12,830 nucleotides of DNA from Nitrospira bacterium HGW-Nitrospira-1 (GCA_002839535.1 PGYF01000034.1:1-12830); one strand, 5' to 3'; counted from the first letter of the stretch, positions 5,857-12,725 are shown. Program-made: numbers and translations. The notes: generated by a model not told the origin, from the letters alone.

Positions 5857-6970
5857 CAGAAGACTCATACGGAATTTTGACTGGCTGACGCTTTCGATCG
5901 TTATCCTCATATCCATAATAGGCATACTTACCATATTCAGCGCAACACGACAGCCCTCAGCAGGAGACGCCGGCCAGGCGTCCTTTTATATTAAACAGAT
6001 AGTCTGGCTTGTAATCAGTATCCTGGCGCTAATTCTTTTTATCAGCTTTGATTACATCTGGCTTGGCCGCATAGCGCTCCCTGTTTATGTAACCGGCCTG
6101 ATACTCCTGCTCATTGTCCTGATTTCAGGAAGGACAGGCATGGGCGCGCAGAGATGGATAAGCCTGGGACCTTTATCATTTCAGCCATCGGAATTTTTTA
6201 AGCTCATGTTCATCATCATGCTTGCAAACTACTACAGCTTCTCACGGGAATCTCTCGGGGTAACTGGTCTGCTGCGGGTATTTTTTTTCATTGTTTTTGT
6301 CCCCTTTGCGCTCCTTTTTAAGCAGCCTGATCTCGGGACTGCCATTGTAGTCCTTCTCATCTTCATGTCTGTTTCCCTCGCAAAAGGCCTGCATAAAAAA
6401 GTCATCATCATGGTAGTCGTCATTGGAATAATATCCCTGCCTTTTCTTGGGAATATCATGTGGACCGGATTGAAAGATTATCAGAAAAACCGGCTTATAG
6501 CATTTATAGACCCTCAGGTAGACCCCGCCGGGATAGGCTATCACATCAACCAGTCAAAAATAGCTGTCGGCTCCGGCGAGTTTCTCGGCAAAGGGTATTT
6601 AAAAGGCACACAGGGCCCCTTCCGGTTTCTGCCTGAAAAACATACTGACTTCATCTTTGCAGTGTTCGCCGAAGAATGGGGATTTGTCGGTTCGGTTTTC
6701 CTGTTGTCCCTCTATTTATTGCTAATCTTACGCGGGCTGGACACCGCCGGCAAGGCAAAAGACGACTTCGGGAGGCTGCTTGCCCTTGGCATCACCTTCA
6801 TGTTCTCTATTTACTTTTTTGTGAATGTCGGCATGACCCTCGGCATCATGCCCGTGGTAGGGATACCCCTGCCGTTCATGAGCTATGGGGGGACGGCGCT
6901 GCTCTCCAACTATATTTCAATAGCAGTTCTGATAAATATACGGACACGCAGGTTCAGCCTCTTTTATTAA
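5843..6970 (+). CDS. rodA: Peptidoglycan glycosyltransferase RodA (SEDS family)
   Basis: A 375-residue polytopic SEDS protein that polymerises lipid II into glycan strands with PBP2 as its partner. Conserved landmarks are present: GAQRWISLGPLSFQPSEF (101-118), the KQPDLGTA loop (160-167), the extracellular loop FLPEKHTDFIFAVFAEEWGF (262-281) containing the catalytic-type Asp269, and IPLPFMSYGGTALL (341-354). About ten membrane helices can be drawn, as expected. The start ATG 5843 lies inside mrdA, 14 bp before that gene's stop, with AAGGA upstream. It is the last gene of the cell-shape operon; no clear intrinsic terminator follows. Confidence 0.96.
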   Translation: MFRIDRRLIRNFDWLTLSIVILISIIGILTIFSATRQPSAGDAGQASFYIKQIVWLVISILALILFISFDYIWLGRIALPVYVTGLILLLIVLISGRTGMGAQRWISLGPLSFQPSEFFKLMFIIMLANYYSFSRESLGVTGLLRVFFFIVFVPFALLFKQPDLGTAIVVLLIFMSVSLAKGLHKKVIIMVVVIGIISLPFLGNIMWTGLKDYQKNRLIAFIDPQVDPAGIGYHINQSKIAVGSGEFLGKGYLKGTQGPFRFLPEKHTDFIFAVFAEEWGFVGSVFLLSLYLLLILRGLDTAGKAKDDFGRLLALGITFMFSIYFFVNVGMTLGIMPVVGIPLPFMSYGGTALLSNYISIAVLINIRTRRFSLFY

Positions 6971-6982
6971 GCATGTACTTTT

Positions 6983-6991
6983 TGTTATAAT
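6983..6991 (+). promoter_or_regulatory. Candidate extended -10 promoter upstream of tRNA-Met
   Basis: TGTTATAAT is a perfect TATAAT with an extended TG motif, 12 bp after the rodA stop. Transcription would start near 6998, giving about 117 nt of leader before the mature tRNA. The alternative promoter at 7054-7082 is closer to the tRNA. Confidence 0.4.
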
Positions 6992-7053
6992 TTTTTTCGG
7001 CATTGAGATTCCCTCCGGCAAGACCACGGGGAATATCGCCCGCTATTCATTTA

Positions 7054-7082
7054 TTGAATATTTTGGCTTTTCGCTTTAAACT
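7054..7082 (+). promoter_or_regulatory. Second candidate promoter for tRNA-Met
   Basis: TTGAAT (7054-7059) and TAAACT (7077-7082) are spaced by 17 bp, each 4/6 to consensus. Transcription would start near 7089, about 26 nt before the tRNA, a normal leader length for a tRNA gene. Either this or the extended -10 at 6983 could serve. Confidence 0.3.
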
Positions 7083-7114
7083 GATTTGCTGTTTACTTTT
7101 CACTGTATTTACCT

Positions 7115-7190
7115 GGCGGTGTAGCTCAGGTGGTAGAGCATGCGACTCATATTCGCAGTGTCCGGGGTTCGAATCCCTGCACCGCCACCA
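7115..7190 (+). tRNA. Elongator tRNA-Met (CAT), CCA encoded
   Basis: The cloverleaf can be drawn completely. Acceptor stem GGCGGTG/CACCGCC pairs fully, followed by discriminator A and an encoded CCA (7188-7190). The D arm is GCTC...GAGC. Anticodon stem TGCGA/TCGCA carries the loop CTCATAT, anticodon CAT. T arm CGGGG/CCCTG has the loop TTCGAAT. Position 1 is G paired with C72, unlike the unpaired first base of initiator tRNA, so this is an elongator. tRNA-Ile2 with a lysidine-modified CAT is the alternative, but the acceptor and anticodon stems resemble elongator Met genes of deltaproteobacteria. Confidence 0.95.
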
Positions 7191-7326
7191 TTCCTTGCAG
7201 TTCTAAACCCCTCCACACATCATGAGAATTATCAGTTCGATATTCTTCCATTACCCTATCCATAATTCGAGCCGGAGCAGGCGTCCCACCCTCTATCAGT
7301 TCCATATCTTCCGTCAGAATATCCAT
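7147..7326 (-). CDS. Doubtful 59-codon ORF downstream of the PHP gene, running antisense into the tRNA
   Basis: ATG 7324-7326 overlaps the last 13 bases of the PHP gene, and the frame runs to TGA 7147-7149 inside the tRNA. The first 42 residues (MDILTEDMELIEGG..., then PAPARIMDRVMEEYRTD) look protein-like, with acidic helices. The last 14 (VAVQGFEPRTLRI) are the familiar artefact of reading a tRNA backwards. The ribosome binding site is weak. It may be a decayed gene end or chance. Confidence 0.2.
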   Translation of the reverse strand: MDILTEDMELIEGGTPAPARIMDRVMEEYRTDNSHDVWRGLELQGMVAVQGFEPRTLRI

Positions 7327-7940
7327 CTGCTGATCTTTCTGGTGTCCACGCCCTGGTAATTGCCCAGTTTTAACAATTCGATAAAATTATCAGCGGTTAC
7401 TTCATCGTTAAATTCAGTAAAGCAGGAGCCAACCTCGCCGGGAGCATGCGCATCAGAGCCTCCGGTAAACGACAGGTTCAAGGCCCTGGCCGCCTCGATA
7501 GCCCTAATGTTAAAAACATGCATATTGTACCCGTTATACCCTTCCACTGCTGAAATGCCGTTCAGATCATAGACCCTGTCGCCCAGACTATTCCCTGTCC
7601 GGTACGGGTGCGATGGGATCACTACCCCGCCGTGCATAGTCACCATCCTTATGACGTCTTCAACCGGAGCATACCTTAGCGCCAGGCTGTCCGTATCTAC
7701 TCCAAAGATAAGGCAATGTCCTTCTTCCGTCGAGAATTCCACTCCCCTGAAGATCAGTATCCTGTCCCGATACTTTTCCCTCAGTCCCTCGGCATGCTCC
7801 GAGGCAGCAAAATAATAATGTTCGGTAAAGGCAATCCCCTGGAGGTTCAACCCGATTGCGTGGAGAACTGCTTCTTCAGGCTCGGAGTCAGTATCCCCGC
7901 TGTATTTCGAATGCACATGCAGATCAATTTTAAATTTCAT
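7314..7940 (-). CDS. PHP-domain metal-dependent phosphoesterase
   Basis: A 208-residue single-domain PHP protein (polymerase and histidinol phosphatase fold), a TIM-like barrel using a cluster of two or three metals to hydrolyse phosphoesters. The metal-binding motifs appear in order: DLHVHSKYS (6-14), FTEH (38-41), GVEFS (66-70, Glu68), PSHPYR (109-114) and GGSDAH (160-165). All expected His, Asp and Glu ligands are there, so it should be active. The natural substrate is not evident; relatives act on AMP/3',5'-nucleotides or as small-molecule phosphatases, and many are simply labelled PHP. The ATG has a strong AGGAGG site. It lies 323 bp downstream of scpA across a repeat-rich gap and may have its own promoter there. 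Confidence 0.9.
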   Translation of the reverse strand: MKFKIDLHVHSKYSGDTDSEPEEAVLHAIGLNLQGIAFTEHYYFAASEHAEGLREKYRDRILIFRGVEFSTEEGHCLIFGVDTDSLALRYAPVEDVIRMVTMHGGVVIPSHPYRTGNSLGDRVYDLNGISAVEGYNGYNMHVFNIRAIEAARALNLSFTGGSDAHAPGEVGSCFTEFNDEVTADNFIELLKLGNYQGVDTRKISRWIF

Positions 7941-7994
7941 CTTCCTCCTATATCAACTTCAATTATGCTTCTTTCCATTTCACGTAAAATTCTC

Positions 7995-8023
7995 GTGAAG
8001 AACCCTGCGCCAAGAGCACAGGG
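7995..8023. repeat. Palindromic repeat, GTGAAGAACCCTG family, copy 1
   Basis: GTGAAGAA is followed by an imperfect hairpin: CCCTG (8003-8007) pairs with CAGGG (8019-8023) and GC (8009-8010) with GC (8016-8017), with one mismatch. The same flank and stem recur at 12696-12725, where the stem is perfect. Read on the minus strand, the hairpin is followed by TTCTTCAC, so it might double as a weak terminator. Confidence 0.6.
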
Positions 8024-8065
8024 CGTCAAAAGTCAAAACAAATTTATTCTGTCATTGTCCTGCTT

Positions 8066-8107
8066 GACCCCCGCATCAAGCATGCCCTCTGACTTGATCA
8101 GGGGGTC
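8066..8107. repeat. Long imperfect hairpin downstream of scpA
   Basis: GACCCCC (8066-8072) pairs with GGGGGTC (8101-8107), and inside it ATCAAG (8075-8080) pairs with CTTGAT (8093-8098), with a 2x2 mismatch between and a 12-nt loop. Preceded by GTCATTGTCCTGCTTGAC, which resembles the start of the next palindrome at 8150. No T-run follows on the minus strand, so it is not a typical terminator. Confidence 0.55.
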
Positions 8108-8151
8108 GGGGCAGTCTCCGAATCCAGATTTATATATTATATATTGTTGTC

Positions 8152-8174
8152 ATTGTCCGGCTTGACCGGACAAT
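8152..8174. repeat. Perfect 9-bp palindromic repeat (REP-like)
   Basis: ATTGTCCGG (8152-8160), loop CTTGA, CCGGACAAT (8166-8174). The related string GTCATTGTCCTGCTTGACC at 8051-8069 marks a second, degraded member of the same family about 100 bp away. Confidence 0.65.
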
Positions 8175-8190
8175 CCAGGATAGGGTATGG

Positions 8191-8213
8191 ATTCCCCGAT
8201 CAAGTCGTGGAAT
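8191..8213. repeat. 9-bp palindromic repeat with one mismatch (REP-like)
   Basis: ATTCCCCGA (8191-8199), loop TCAAG, TCGTGGAAT (8205-8213). It stands 16 bp after the 8152-8174 palindrome and has the reverse complement of its loop (TCAAG versus CTTGA), giving a head-to-head hairpin pair. Together with 7995-8107 these repeats account for most of the 323-bp gap between scpA and the PHP gene; I see no gene in that gap. Confidence 0.6.
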
Positions 8214-8263
8214 GGAGTTCTTGCTTATTCATTAAATTTCATCTTCTGAGTTTTGACTATTGT

Positions 8264-9025
8264 TTATATATCAGCAGACTGTCCTGTCCCTGCAGACCCC
8301 TGGTTTTGAGGATTTATTATCCAGATATTTCCGAACTCCTTCTCCTGATAAACTCTGGCCAGGCCGAGTCTGAGGAGTTCAAGAAGGGCAAGAAAAGTAA
8401 CAATAAGCTGCACCCTCGTAAAGGCCTCCTTAAAAAGATCTTCAAACCGAATACTCTCAATGTTTTCTATCATATCCGCAATATGCATCATCCTGTCCTT
8501 TACCGTAAGCGTCTCCCGTGTAATAATAGTGCGCATTTCAGGCGGAGCATTCTCCAGAAGCTTTCTGAATGCTGCCAGCAGGTCAAAGAGATTGACGTCA
8601 AAAAGATAAAGCTCGGGCAGCAAAGTTTCCTCTTCTTCCAGCCCCTCGGGCTGCCTCCTGAAAATATTCCGCGCCTCATCTTCTCTCTCCTTTAAGATTG
8701 CGGCGGCGTCCTTATAAGTCTGATATTCAAGCAGGCGCTGCACAAGTTCAAGCCTCGGGTCTTCCATCTCCTCCAGAGGCGCCTCTTCATCAGGCGGCAG
8801 GAGCATCCTTGATTTTATCTGTATTAAGGTGGCGGCCATAACAAGAAATTCCCCTGCTATCTCAAGGTCAAGCTCCTTCATGATCTCTATGTACTCAAGA
8901 TACCTGCCCGTAATCAGGGATATGGGGATATCATAAATATCAACCTTATTTTCTTTTATAAGATGTAAAAGAAGGTCCATGGGGCCTTCGAATTCAGGAA
9001 GTTTTATTTTATATAATTGTTCCAT
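8264..9025 (-). CDS. scpA: Segregation and condensation protein A (kleisin ScpA)
   Basis: A 253-residue ScpA, the kleisin that bridges the SMC heads and binds ScpB in the bacterial condensin used for chromosome segregation. The N-terminal kleisin domain carries FEGPMDLLLHLIK (12-24), VDIYDIPIS (28-36) and FLVMAATLIQIKSRMLLP (60-77). An acidic linker spans about 79-135, and the C-terminal winged-helix part holds VTFLALLELLRLG (209-221), ending in QEKEFGNIWI. The start is ATG 9023-9025, with no strong ribosome binding site, 46 bp after the nfnB stop. No scpB follows, although the two are often adjacent; the next gene downstream is a PHP hydrolase. Confidence 0.95.
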   Translation of the reverse strand: MEQLYKIKLPEFEGPMDLLLHLIKENKVDIYDIPISLITGRYLEYIEIMKELDLEIAGEFLVMAATLIQIKSRMLLPPDEEAPLEEMEDPRLELVQRLLEYQTYKDAAAILKEREDEARNIFRRQPEGLEEEETLLPELYLFDVNLFDLLAAFRKLLENAPPEMRTIITRETLTVKDRMMHIADMIENIESIRFEDLFKEAFTRVQLIVTFLALLELLRLGLARVYQEKEFGNIWIINPQNQGSAGTGQSADI

Positions 9026-9071
9026 AACCAGAGAGACTCTTTTTTCAGCCGGAAAGAAAAATAACCTTTTC

Positions 9072-10499
9072 TCACCAGCTCCTGTTTGTCAGATATTCAT
9101 GTATGTTATGCGCAGCCCTTCTTCCGTCACCCATAGCAAGGATAACCGTGGCCCCGCCCCGGACAATATCACCGCCTGCAAACACCCCTTTTTTTGACGT
9201 CCTCTCCGTAGAAGGTTCGACAATAATATTGCCGCGTCCGCCCACCTCAATATCCGGGCTTGTGCGGGGGATAAGCGGATTAATAAGATTGCCCACAGCG
9301 ACAATTACGACGTCAGCGTCTATCTGGAATTCTGATCCCGTAACAGCTGCCGCCCTCCTCCGTCCTGACTCATCCGGACTGGAAAGTTTCATCTTTACCA
9401 GTTCCACTTTCTTTAGCCTCCCGTCCTGGCCGCCGATATATCTCGTGGGGGCGGTAAGAAACAGAAATTTCACGCCTTCCTCTTCAGCATGCCGTATCTC
9501 CTCTTTTCGCGCCGGCATCTCTTCCTTTGAACGGCGGTAGGCAATCGTTACATCTCCATGACAAAGCCTTCCGGCTGTCCTTGACGCATCCAGCGCTGTA
9601 TTTCCGCCGCCCACAACAACAACTTTTTCCCCCCGTAAAACAGGGGTGTCATATTCAGGGAACTGATACGCCCGCATCAGATTTACCCGTGTAAGATACT
9701 CATTTGAGGAATAGACCCCGACAAGGTTTTCTCCTGGGATGTTCATGAAGATGGGAAGCCCCGCGCCGGTACCCACAAATACAGCGTCATAACCTTCAGC
9801 AAAAAGATCATCAATAGTAAAAAGCTTCCCTATCACTGCATTGAATTCAAACTCAACTCCCATTCTCTTGAGGTATTCGATCTCCGCCCTAACGATGCTT
9901 TTAGGCAGCCTGAACTTCGGGATGCCGTACATCAAAACACCGCCGGGCACATGAAGCGCCTCAAAAATCGTGACCCTGTGGCCTTTCTTGACCAGTTCTC
10001 CTGCCGCAGTCAACCCGGCAGGGCCTGAACCCACAACAGCAAGCTTTTGCCCTGTCCATGCAGGGATCTCCGGAATCGCAACTTCACTGTTTTCTCTTTC
10101 GTAATCCGCAGCGAACCTCTCCAGGGCGCCTATCGCCACAGCCTGCCCTTTCCTGGCGCGTATACAGCGCTTTTCACACTGGTCTTCCTGGCGGCATACC
10201 CTGCCGCATATGGAGGGAAGGAGATTGGTTTCTTTAATCTTCCATGCCGCTTCGATAAATTTACCTTCTGCTATAAGCCTGACAAACCTGGGGATATTCA
10301 CATTGACAGGACAGCCCGCGATACACTGCGGGTCTTTGCACTGAAGACAACGGGCAGCCTCCTTCATCGCAAGCTCTTTTGTATAGCCGTAAGGCACCTC
10401 ATGAAAATTTGCAATACGTTCCAGAGGGTCATGCTCGGGCATATGCTGCCTGGGGATTTTCAGTTTTGTGTTTTGATCCTCAAGGGGCTTCAACGTCAT
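9072..10499 (-). CDS. nfnB: NfnB-like large subunit of NADH-dependent ferredoxin:NADP+ oxidoreductase
   Basis: A 475-residue GltD-type flavoprotein. The N-terminal part holds eight Cys in two [4Fe-4S] sets: Cys51, 54, 59, 63 (CLQCKDPQCIAGC) and Cys98, 102, 108, 112. Then come the FAD-binding VVGSGPAGL (155-163), the NADP(H)-binding VVGGGNTALD (295-304) and the FAD-closing GVFAGGDIVRGGATVILAM (438-456). It overlaps the small-subunit gene as ATGA. This gene pair is diagnostic of Nfn, which reversibly couples NADPH to NADH and ferredoxin by flavin-based bifurcation. The same proteins have been called sulfide dehydrogenase SudAB or homotetrameric glutamate synthase small chain (gltA). No glutamate synthase large subunit is nearby, which favours Nfn. 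Cytoplasmic. Confidence 0.88.
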   Translation of the reverse strand: MTLKPLEDQNTKLKIPRQHMPEHDPLERIANFHEVPYGYTKELAMKEAARCLQCKDPQCIAGCPVNVNIPRFVRLIAEGKFIEAAWKIKETNLLPSICGRVCRQEDQCEKRCIRARKGQAVAIGALERFAADYERENSEVAIPEIPAWTGQKLAVVGSGPAGLTAAGELVKKGHRVTIFEALHVPGGVLMYGIPKFRLPKSIVRAEIEYLKRMGVEFEFNAVIGKLFTIDDLFAEGYDAVFVGTGAGLPIFMNIPGENLVGVYSSNEYLTRVNLMRAYQFPEYDTPVLRGEKVVVVGGGNTALDASRTAGRLCHGDVTIAYRRSKEEMPARKEEIRHAEEEGVKFLFLTAPTRYIGGQDGRLKKVELVKMKLSSPDESGRRRAAAVTGSEFQIDADVVIVAVGNLINPLIPRTSPDIEVGGRGNIIVEPSTERTSKKGVFAGGDIVRGGATVILAMGDGRRAAHNIHEYLTNRSW

Positions 10500-11344
10500 C
10501 TCTCATGGCATCTGGGGCCCTCATGACAGGTGAGTTTCTCCATAGCCATCTTTTCCTCTTTAAAATAACCTCTGTTTCTTCTTATCAGTTCATTAAAATC
10601 AACATCATGGCCGTTAAATTCCGGCCCGTCAACACAGGCGAACATGTTTTTCCCGGCAACAGTAACCCTGCAGGCGCCGCACATACCGGTTCCATCCACC
10701 ATAATCGGGTTCAGACTGACAATCGTAGGCAATGCATACTGACGTGTCAGGTCGCAGACTGCACTCATCATAAAAACAGGGCCGATAGCAAAGACAATAT
10801 CTATTTGGGTATTCTTATCAATAAGCTGCTGGAGGATTTGTGTTACAAAACCGTGATGACCATAACTGCCGTCATCGGTTGTCACAATCATTTCATCGCT
10901 TATCTTCTGCATTTTCTCTTCGAGTATCAGTAGTTCCTTTGTTCGGGCGCCGATAATGGCAATAACCTTATTGCCGGCTTTCTTCAATGCTGAAGATATC
11001 GGATATACAGGCGCAATACCAATCCCTCCGCCTATGCACACTGCCGTGCCGAAATTTTCGATATGGGCCGGGTTTCCCAGAGGACCAACAACATCCAAAA
11101 TACCCGCCCCTTTTTCAAGCGCGGCCAGCATGCCGGTAGTCTTACCCACTGCCTGAAATATTATGGTAATCGTCCCATCTTCTGTATCCGAATCAACAAT
11201 CGTAAGCGGTATCCGTTCACCGAATTCATTGAGGCGGAGCATAATGAATTGTCCGGCCTTCCTCCTGGATGCTATTGCCGGCGCCTTTATTTTAAAAAGC
11301 GTTACTGTATTGGAGAGCCGTACCTTTTCTGCTATTTCAAACAT
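10496..11344 (-). CDS. nfnA: NfnA-like small subunit of NADH-dependent ferredoxin:NADP+ oxidoreductase
   Basis: A 282-residue ferredoxin-NADP reductase-like protein. The FAD site RIPLTIVDSD is at 44-53, the dinucleotide-binding segment GGGIGIAP at 105-112, and a C-terminal [2Fe-2S] site at DGTGMCGAC (217-225) plus Cys237. Asp217, Cys222, Cys225 and Cys237 fit the Asp-plus-three-Cys ligand set known for NfnA. The ATG at 11342-11344 is chosen because AAAGGG lies about 9 bp upstream and homology starts at MFEIAEKVRL; a TTG at 11378-11380 in the same frame would add 12 unlikely residues. Its TGA overlaps the nfnB ATG, consistent with a 1:1 complex. The gene starts 66 bp after the TPR gene and may share its transcript. 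Confidence 0.88.
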   Translation of the reverse strand: MFEIAEKVRLSNTVTLFKIKAPAIASRRKAGQFIMLRLNEFGERIPLTIVDSDTEDGTITIIFQAVGKTTGMLAALEKGAGILDVVGPLGNPAHIENFGTAVCIGGGIGIAPVYPISSALKKAGNKVIAIIGARTKELLILEEKMQKISDEMIVTTDDGSYGHHGFVTQILQQLIDKNTQIDIVFAIGPVFMMSAVCDLTRQYALPTIVSLNPIMVDGTGMCGACRVTVAGKNMFACVDGPEFNGHDVDFNELIRRNRGYFKEEKMAMEKLTCHEGPRCHER

Positions 11345-11410
11345 GCGCTGTGCCCTTTCTCGTAAATTATGATTCAGCAAATATGGAGATTGGAATTATC
11401 AGGCAGTATT

Positions 11411-12469
11411 TTATATAGGGATATTCAGGGACTTTCCTGTCTTCTCGCCGATCTCCCTTGACGCCTTCCCTATCGCTGACGTAATCGCCTTGATACTGGT
11501 ACCATTGAACCATTTTCCCGCAGCTGTTTCATAAAATTGTATCCCTGCCTCCAGCTCTTTATCGCTCAGATCTCTATACGTGCAGGCTATAGATACCATG
11601 ACATTGCTCATCAGTTGATCCCTCGGTATATTTCGTATCTTTTCAACAATAGCATTAATCTGTTCGGAACCCATCCTCCTGCTTCCCGTGATTTGCGACT
11701 GCATGGTCTTCAGCATTTCGAGCAGGGATACGGAAACAACCTCGATATTCATCTCTGTTGCATTGACAGCTTTTTCGAGCCTTATCAAGAGCTTCTTCCG
11801 ATGCTCCCCGATTTTTTCATACTCGCTGCCAAAGGCCTCGATTTTTTTCAATCCCTCAGGACTGCCTGCCTCGATCTCGAGCATCGTCATCTTCCTGCCA
11901 ACAGGAGTTTTCAGCCAGGAAAGTACCGACATCAGATGCCCCTTGTGAAACCTTGACTGGAATACATTCACAACCAACGGATAAATTTTATCAAAGCAGT
12001 AAGATTCCCTGATAATCGTGAGCAGTTCTTCCCGTATCTTCTGGCCGCCCAGGTTGTTCAGCAACTGCGGCAGGCCGCTGCCGACCAGATCAGCATAGTA
12101 GGCAATCTGCTCCTTACCCCCTGAGAGTTCAAGCGCTTCATGAATAAGTTTCAACTCGTCATCCATAAAAGCAGAATGCTCAAATATCTTATTATAGGCA
12201 AAATCAGGGTCAATCAGATATGCGGCGTCAAAATATTCCTGTGCCTTATGAAAGTCACGAAGTTCATAACAGGCATATCCAAGCATATAATACGCGGCAG
12301 GCGAAGGCCTTTGCGCAGCATATTTTTCAAGATGCACTATAGCGTTTTTATAATCTCCGCCCTTAAACAGCCGGAGCGCATGAAGATAGCTTTCATCGGC
12401 AGCCCCTGCCGCTCGAGATAACAAAAACACCAACAGTAGGAGGACAAATAGTTTTATGAATGTCTTCAT
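11411..12469 (-). CDS. Secreted TPR protein with DUF2059-like C-terminal region
   Basis: A 352-residue protein beginning with a clear Sec signal peptide: MKTFIK, a Leu-rich core, and a probable cut after AAGA (about residue 23). Residues about 25-93 form tetratricopeptide repeats (SYLHALRLFKGGDYKNAIVHL; PAAYYMLGYACYELRDFHKA), with the usual Gly/Ala/Tyr spacing. The rest is helical, with two related-looking segments: FQSRFHKGHLMSVLSWLKTPVGRKM (split around residues 170-194) and LSDKELEAGIQFYETAAGKWF (301-321). The second, with a small helix ending in Y/L..TP/AAGKW, is the pattern of DUF2059 proteins. The product should be periplasmic; the role is unknown. GAGAGAG just before the ATG serves as the ribosome binding site. 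It precedes nfnA by 66 bp, but a functional link is not apparent. Confidence 0.82.
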   Translation of the reverse strand: MKTFIKLFVLLLLVFLLSRAAGAADESYLHALRLFKGGDYKNAIVHLEKYAAQRPSPAAYYMLGYACYELRDFHKAQEYFDAAYLIDPDFAYNKIFEHSAFMDDELKLIHEALELSGGKEQIAYYADLVGSGLPQLLNNLGGQKIREELLTIIRESYCFDKIYPLVVNVFQSRFHKGHLMSVLSWLKTPVGRKMTMLEIEAGSPEGLKKIEAFGSEYEKIGEHRKKLLIRLEKAVNATEMNIEVVSVSLLEMLKTMQSQITGSRRMGSEQINAIVEKIRNIPRDQLMSNVMVSIACTYRDLSDKELEAGIQFYETAAGKWFNGTSIKAITSAIGKASREIGEKTGKSLNIPI

Positions 12470-12485
12470 CTCTCTCTCGATGCTC

Positions 12486-12619
12486 TTGCAAAAGTCCTAT
12501 ATTGGTAGCCGCAGGCTTCAGCCTGCGTTTTACGATACATTTGGAAAATAAAGAAAACACGCAAACTAAAGTTTGCGGCTACCCTAAAAACGACTACCCT
12601 AAAAAAACTACTTTTGCAA
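12486..12619. mobile_element. 134-bp MITE-like element with 10-bp terminal inverted repeats
   Basis: TTGCAAAAGT at 12486-12495 is exactly inverted as ACTTTTGCAA at 12610-12619. Between them lies an inverted pair of REP-like hairpins (12504-12583) and a short direct repeat, CTACCCTAAAAA, seen at 12580-12591 and again from 12594. No coding capacity. The left end is 16 bp from the TPR gene start. I see no clear target-site duplication, so mobility is an inference. Confidence 0.45.
12504..12583. repeat. Inverted pair of REP-like hairpins with GGTAGC tails
   Basis: GGTAGC (12504-12509) is followed by CGCAGGC-TTCA-GCCTGCG (12510-12527). About 30 bp on comes CGCAAAC-TAAA-GTTTGCG (12560-12577), followed by GCTACC (12578-12583), the inverted tail. 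Both 7-bp stems are perfect. Such conserved-tail hairpin pairs are typical of REP elements spread by single-strand REP-associated tyrosine transposases, though no such gene is in the window. Confidence 0.7.
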
Positions 12620-12648
12620 AAGGCTCTCCAAATAAATTTTATTATCAT

Positions 12649-12678
12649 ACTATAGATGATATGAGTTTTGACAGGCAA
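12649..12678 (-). promoter_or_regulatory. Candidate promoter for the TPR gene, upstream of the repeat element
   Basis: On the minus strand TTGCCT (12673-12678) and TATAGT (12649-12654, 5/6) are spaced by 18 bp. The transcript would start near 12642 and carry the whole hairpin element in a leader of about 170 nt. Confidence 0.3.
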
Positions 12679-12695
12679 GTTGAGAAAAACCAAAA

Positions 12696-12725
12696 GTGAA
12701 GAACCCTGCGGCAGAGACCGCAGGG
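12696..12725. repeat. Palindromic repeat, GTGAAGAACCCTG family, copy 2
   Basis: GTGAAGAA followed by a perfect 8-bp stem CCCTGCGG (12704-12711), loop CAGAGA, CCGCAGGG (12718-12725). It shares flank and stem start with the copy at 7995-8023, 4.7 kb away. On the minus strand the stem is followed by TTCTTCACTTTTGG, so it may terminate a leftward transcript entering from beyond the window. In the remaining 12726-12830 I see no supported gene; the last bases (TCGTCATTCC) may begin another repeat. Confidence 0.65.

Noticed and set aside
7106..7111. TATTTA just before the tRNA as a -10 box
   Set aside because: Transcription from it would begin inside the mature tRNA; promoters further upstream fit better.
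7115..7190. tRNA-Met as the attachment site of an integrated element
   Set aside because: No second copy of the tRNA 3' end and no integrase gene is visible in the window.
8066..8107. Intrinsic terminator of scpA
   Set aside because: The hairpin is not followed by a T-run on the minus strand and starts about 157 bp after the scpA stop.
8144..8695. 183-codon plus-strand frame
   Set aside because: It is antisense to scpA, which has clear kleisin motifs; the frame begins inside a repeat.
12504..12583. CRISPR-like array
   Set aside because: The two repeats are inverted hairpins with different stems, not direct repeats with regular spacers.
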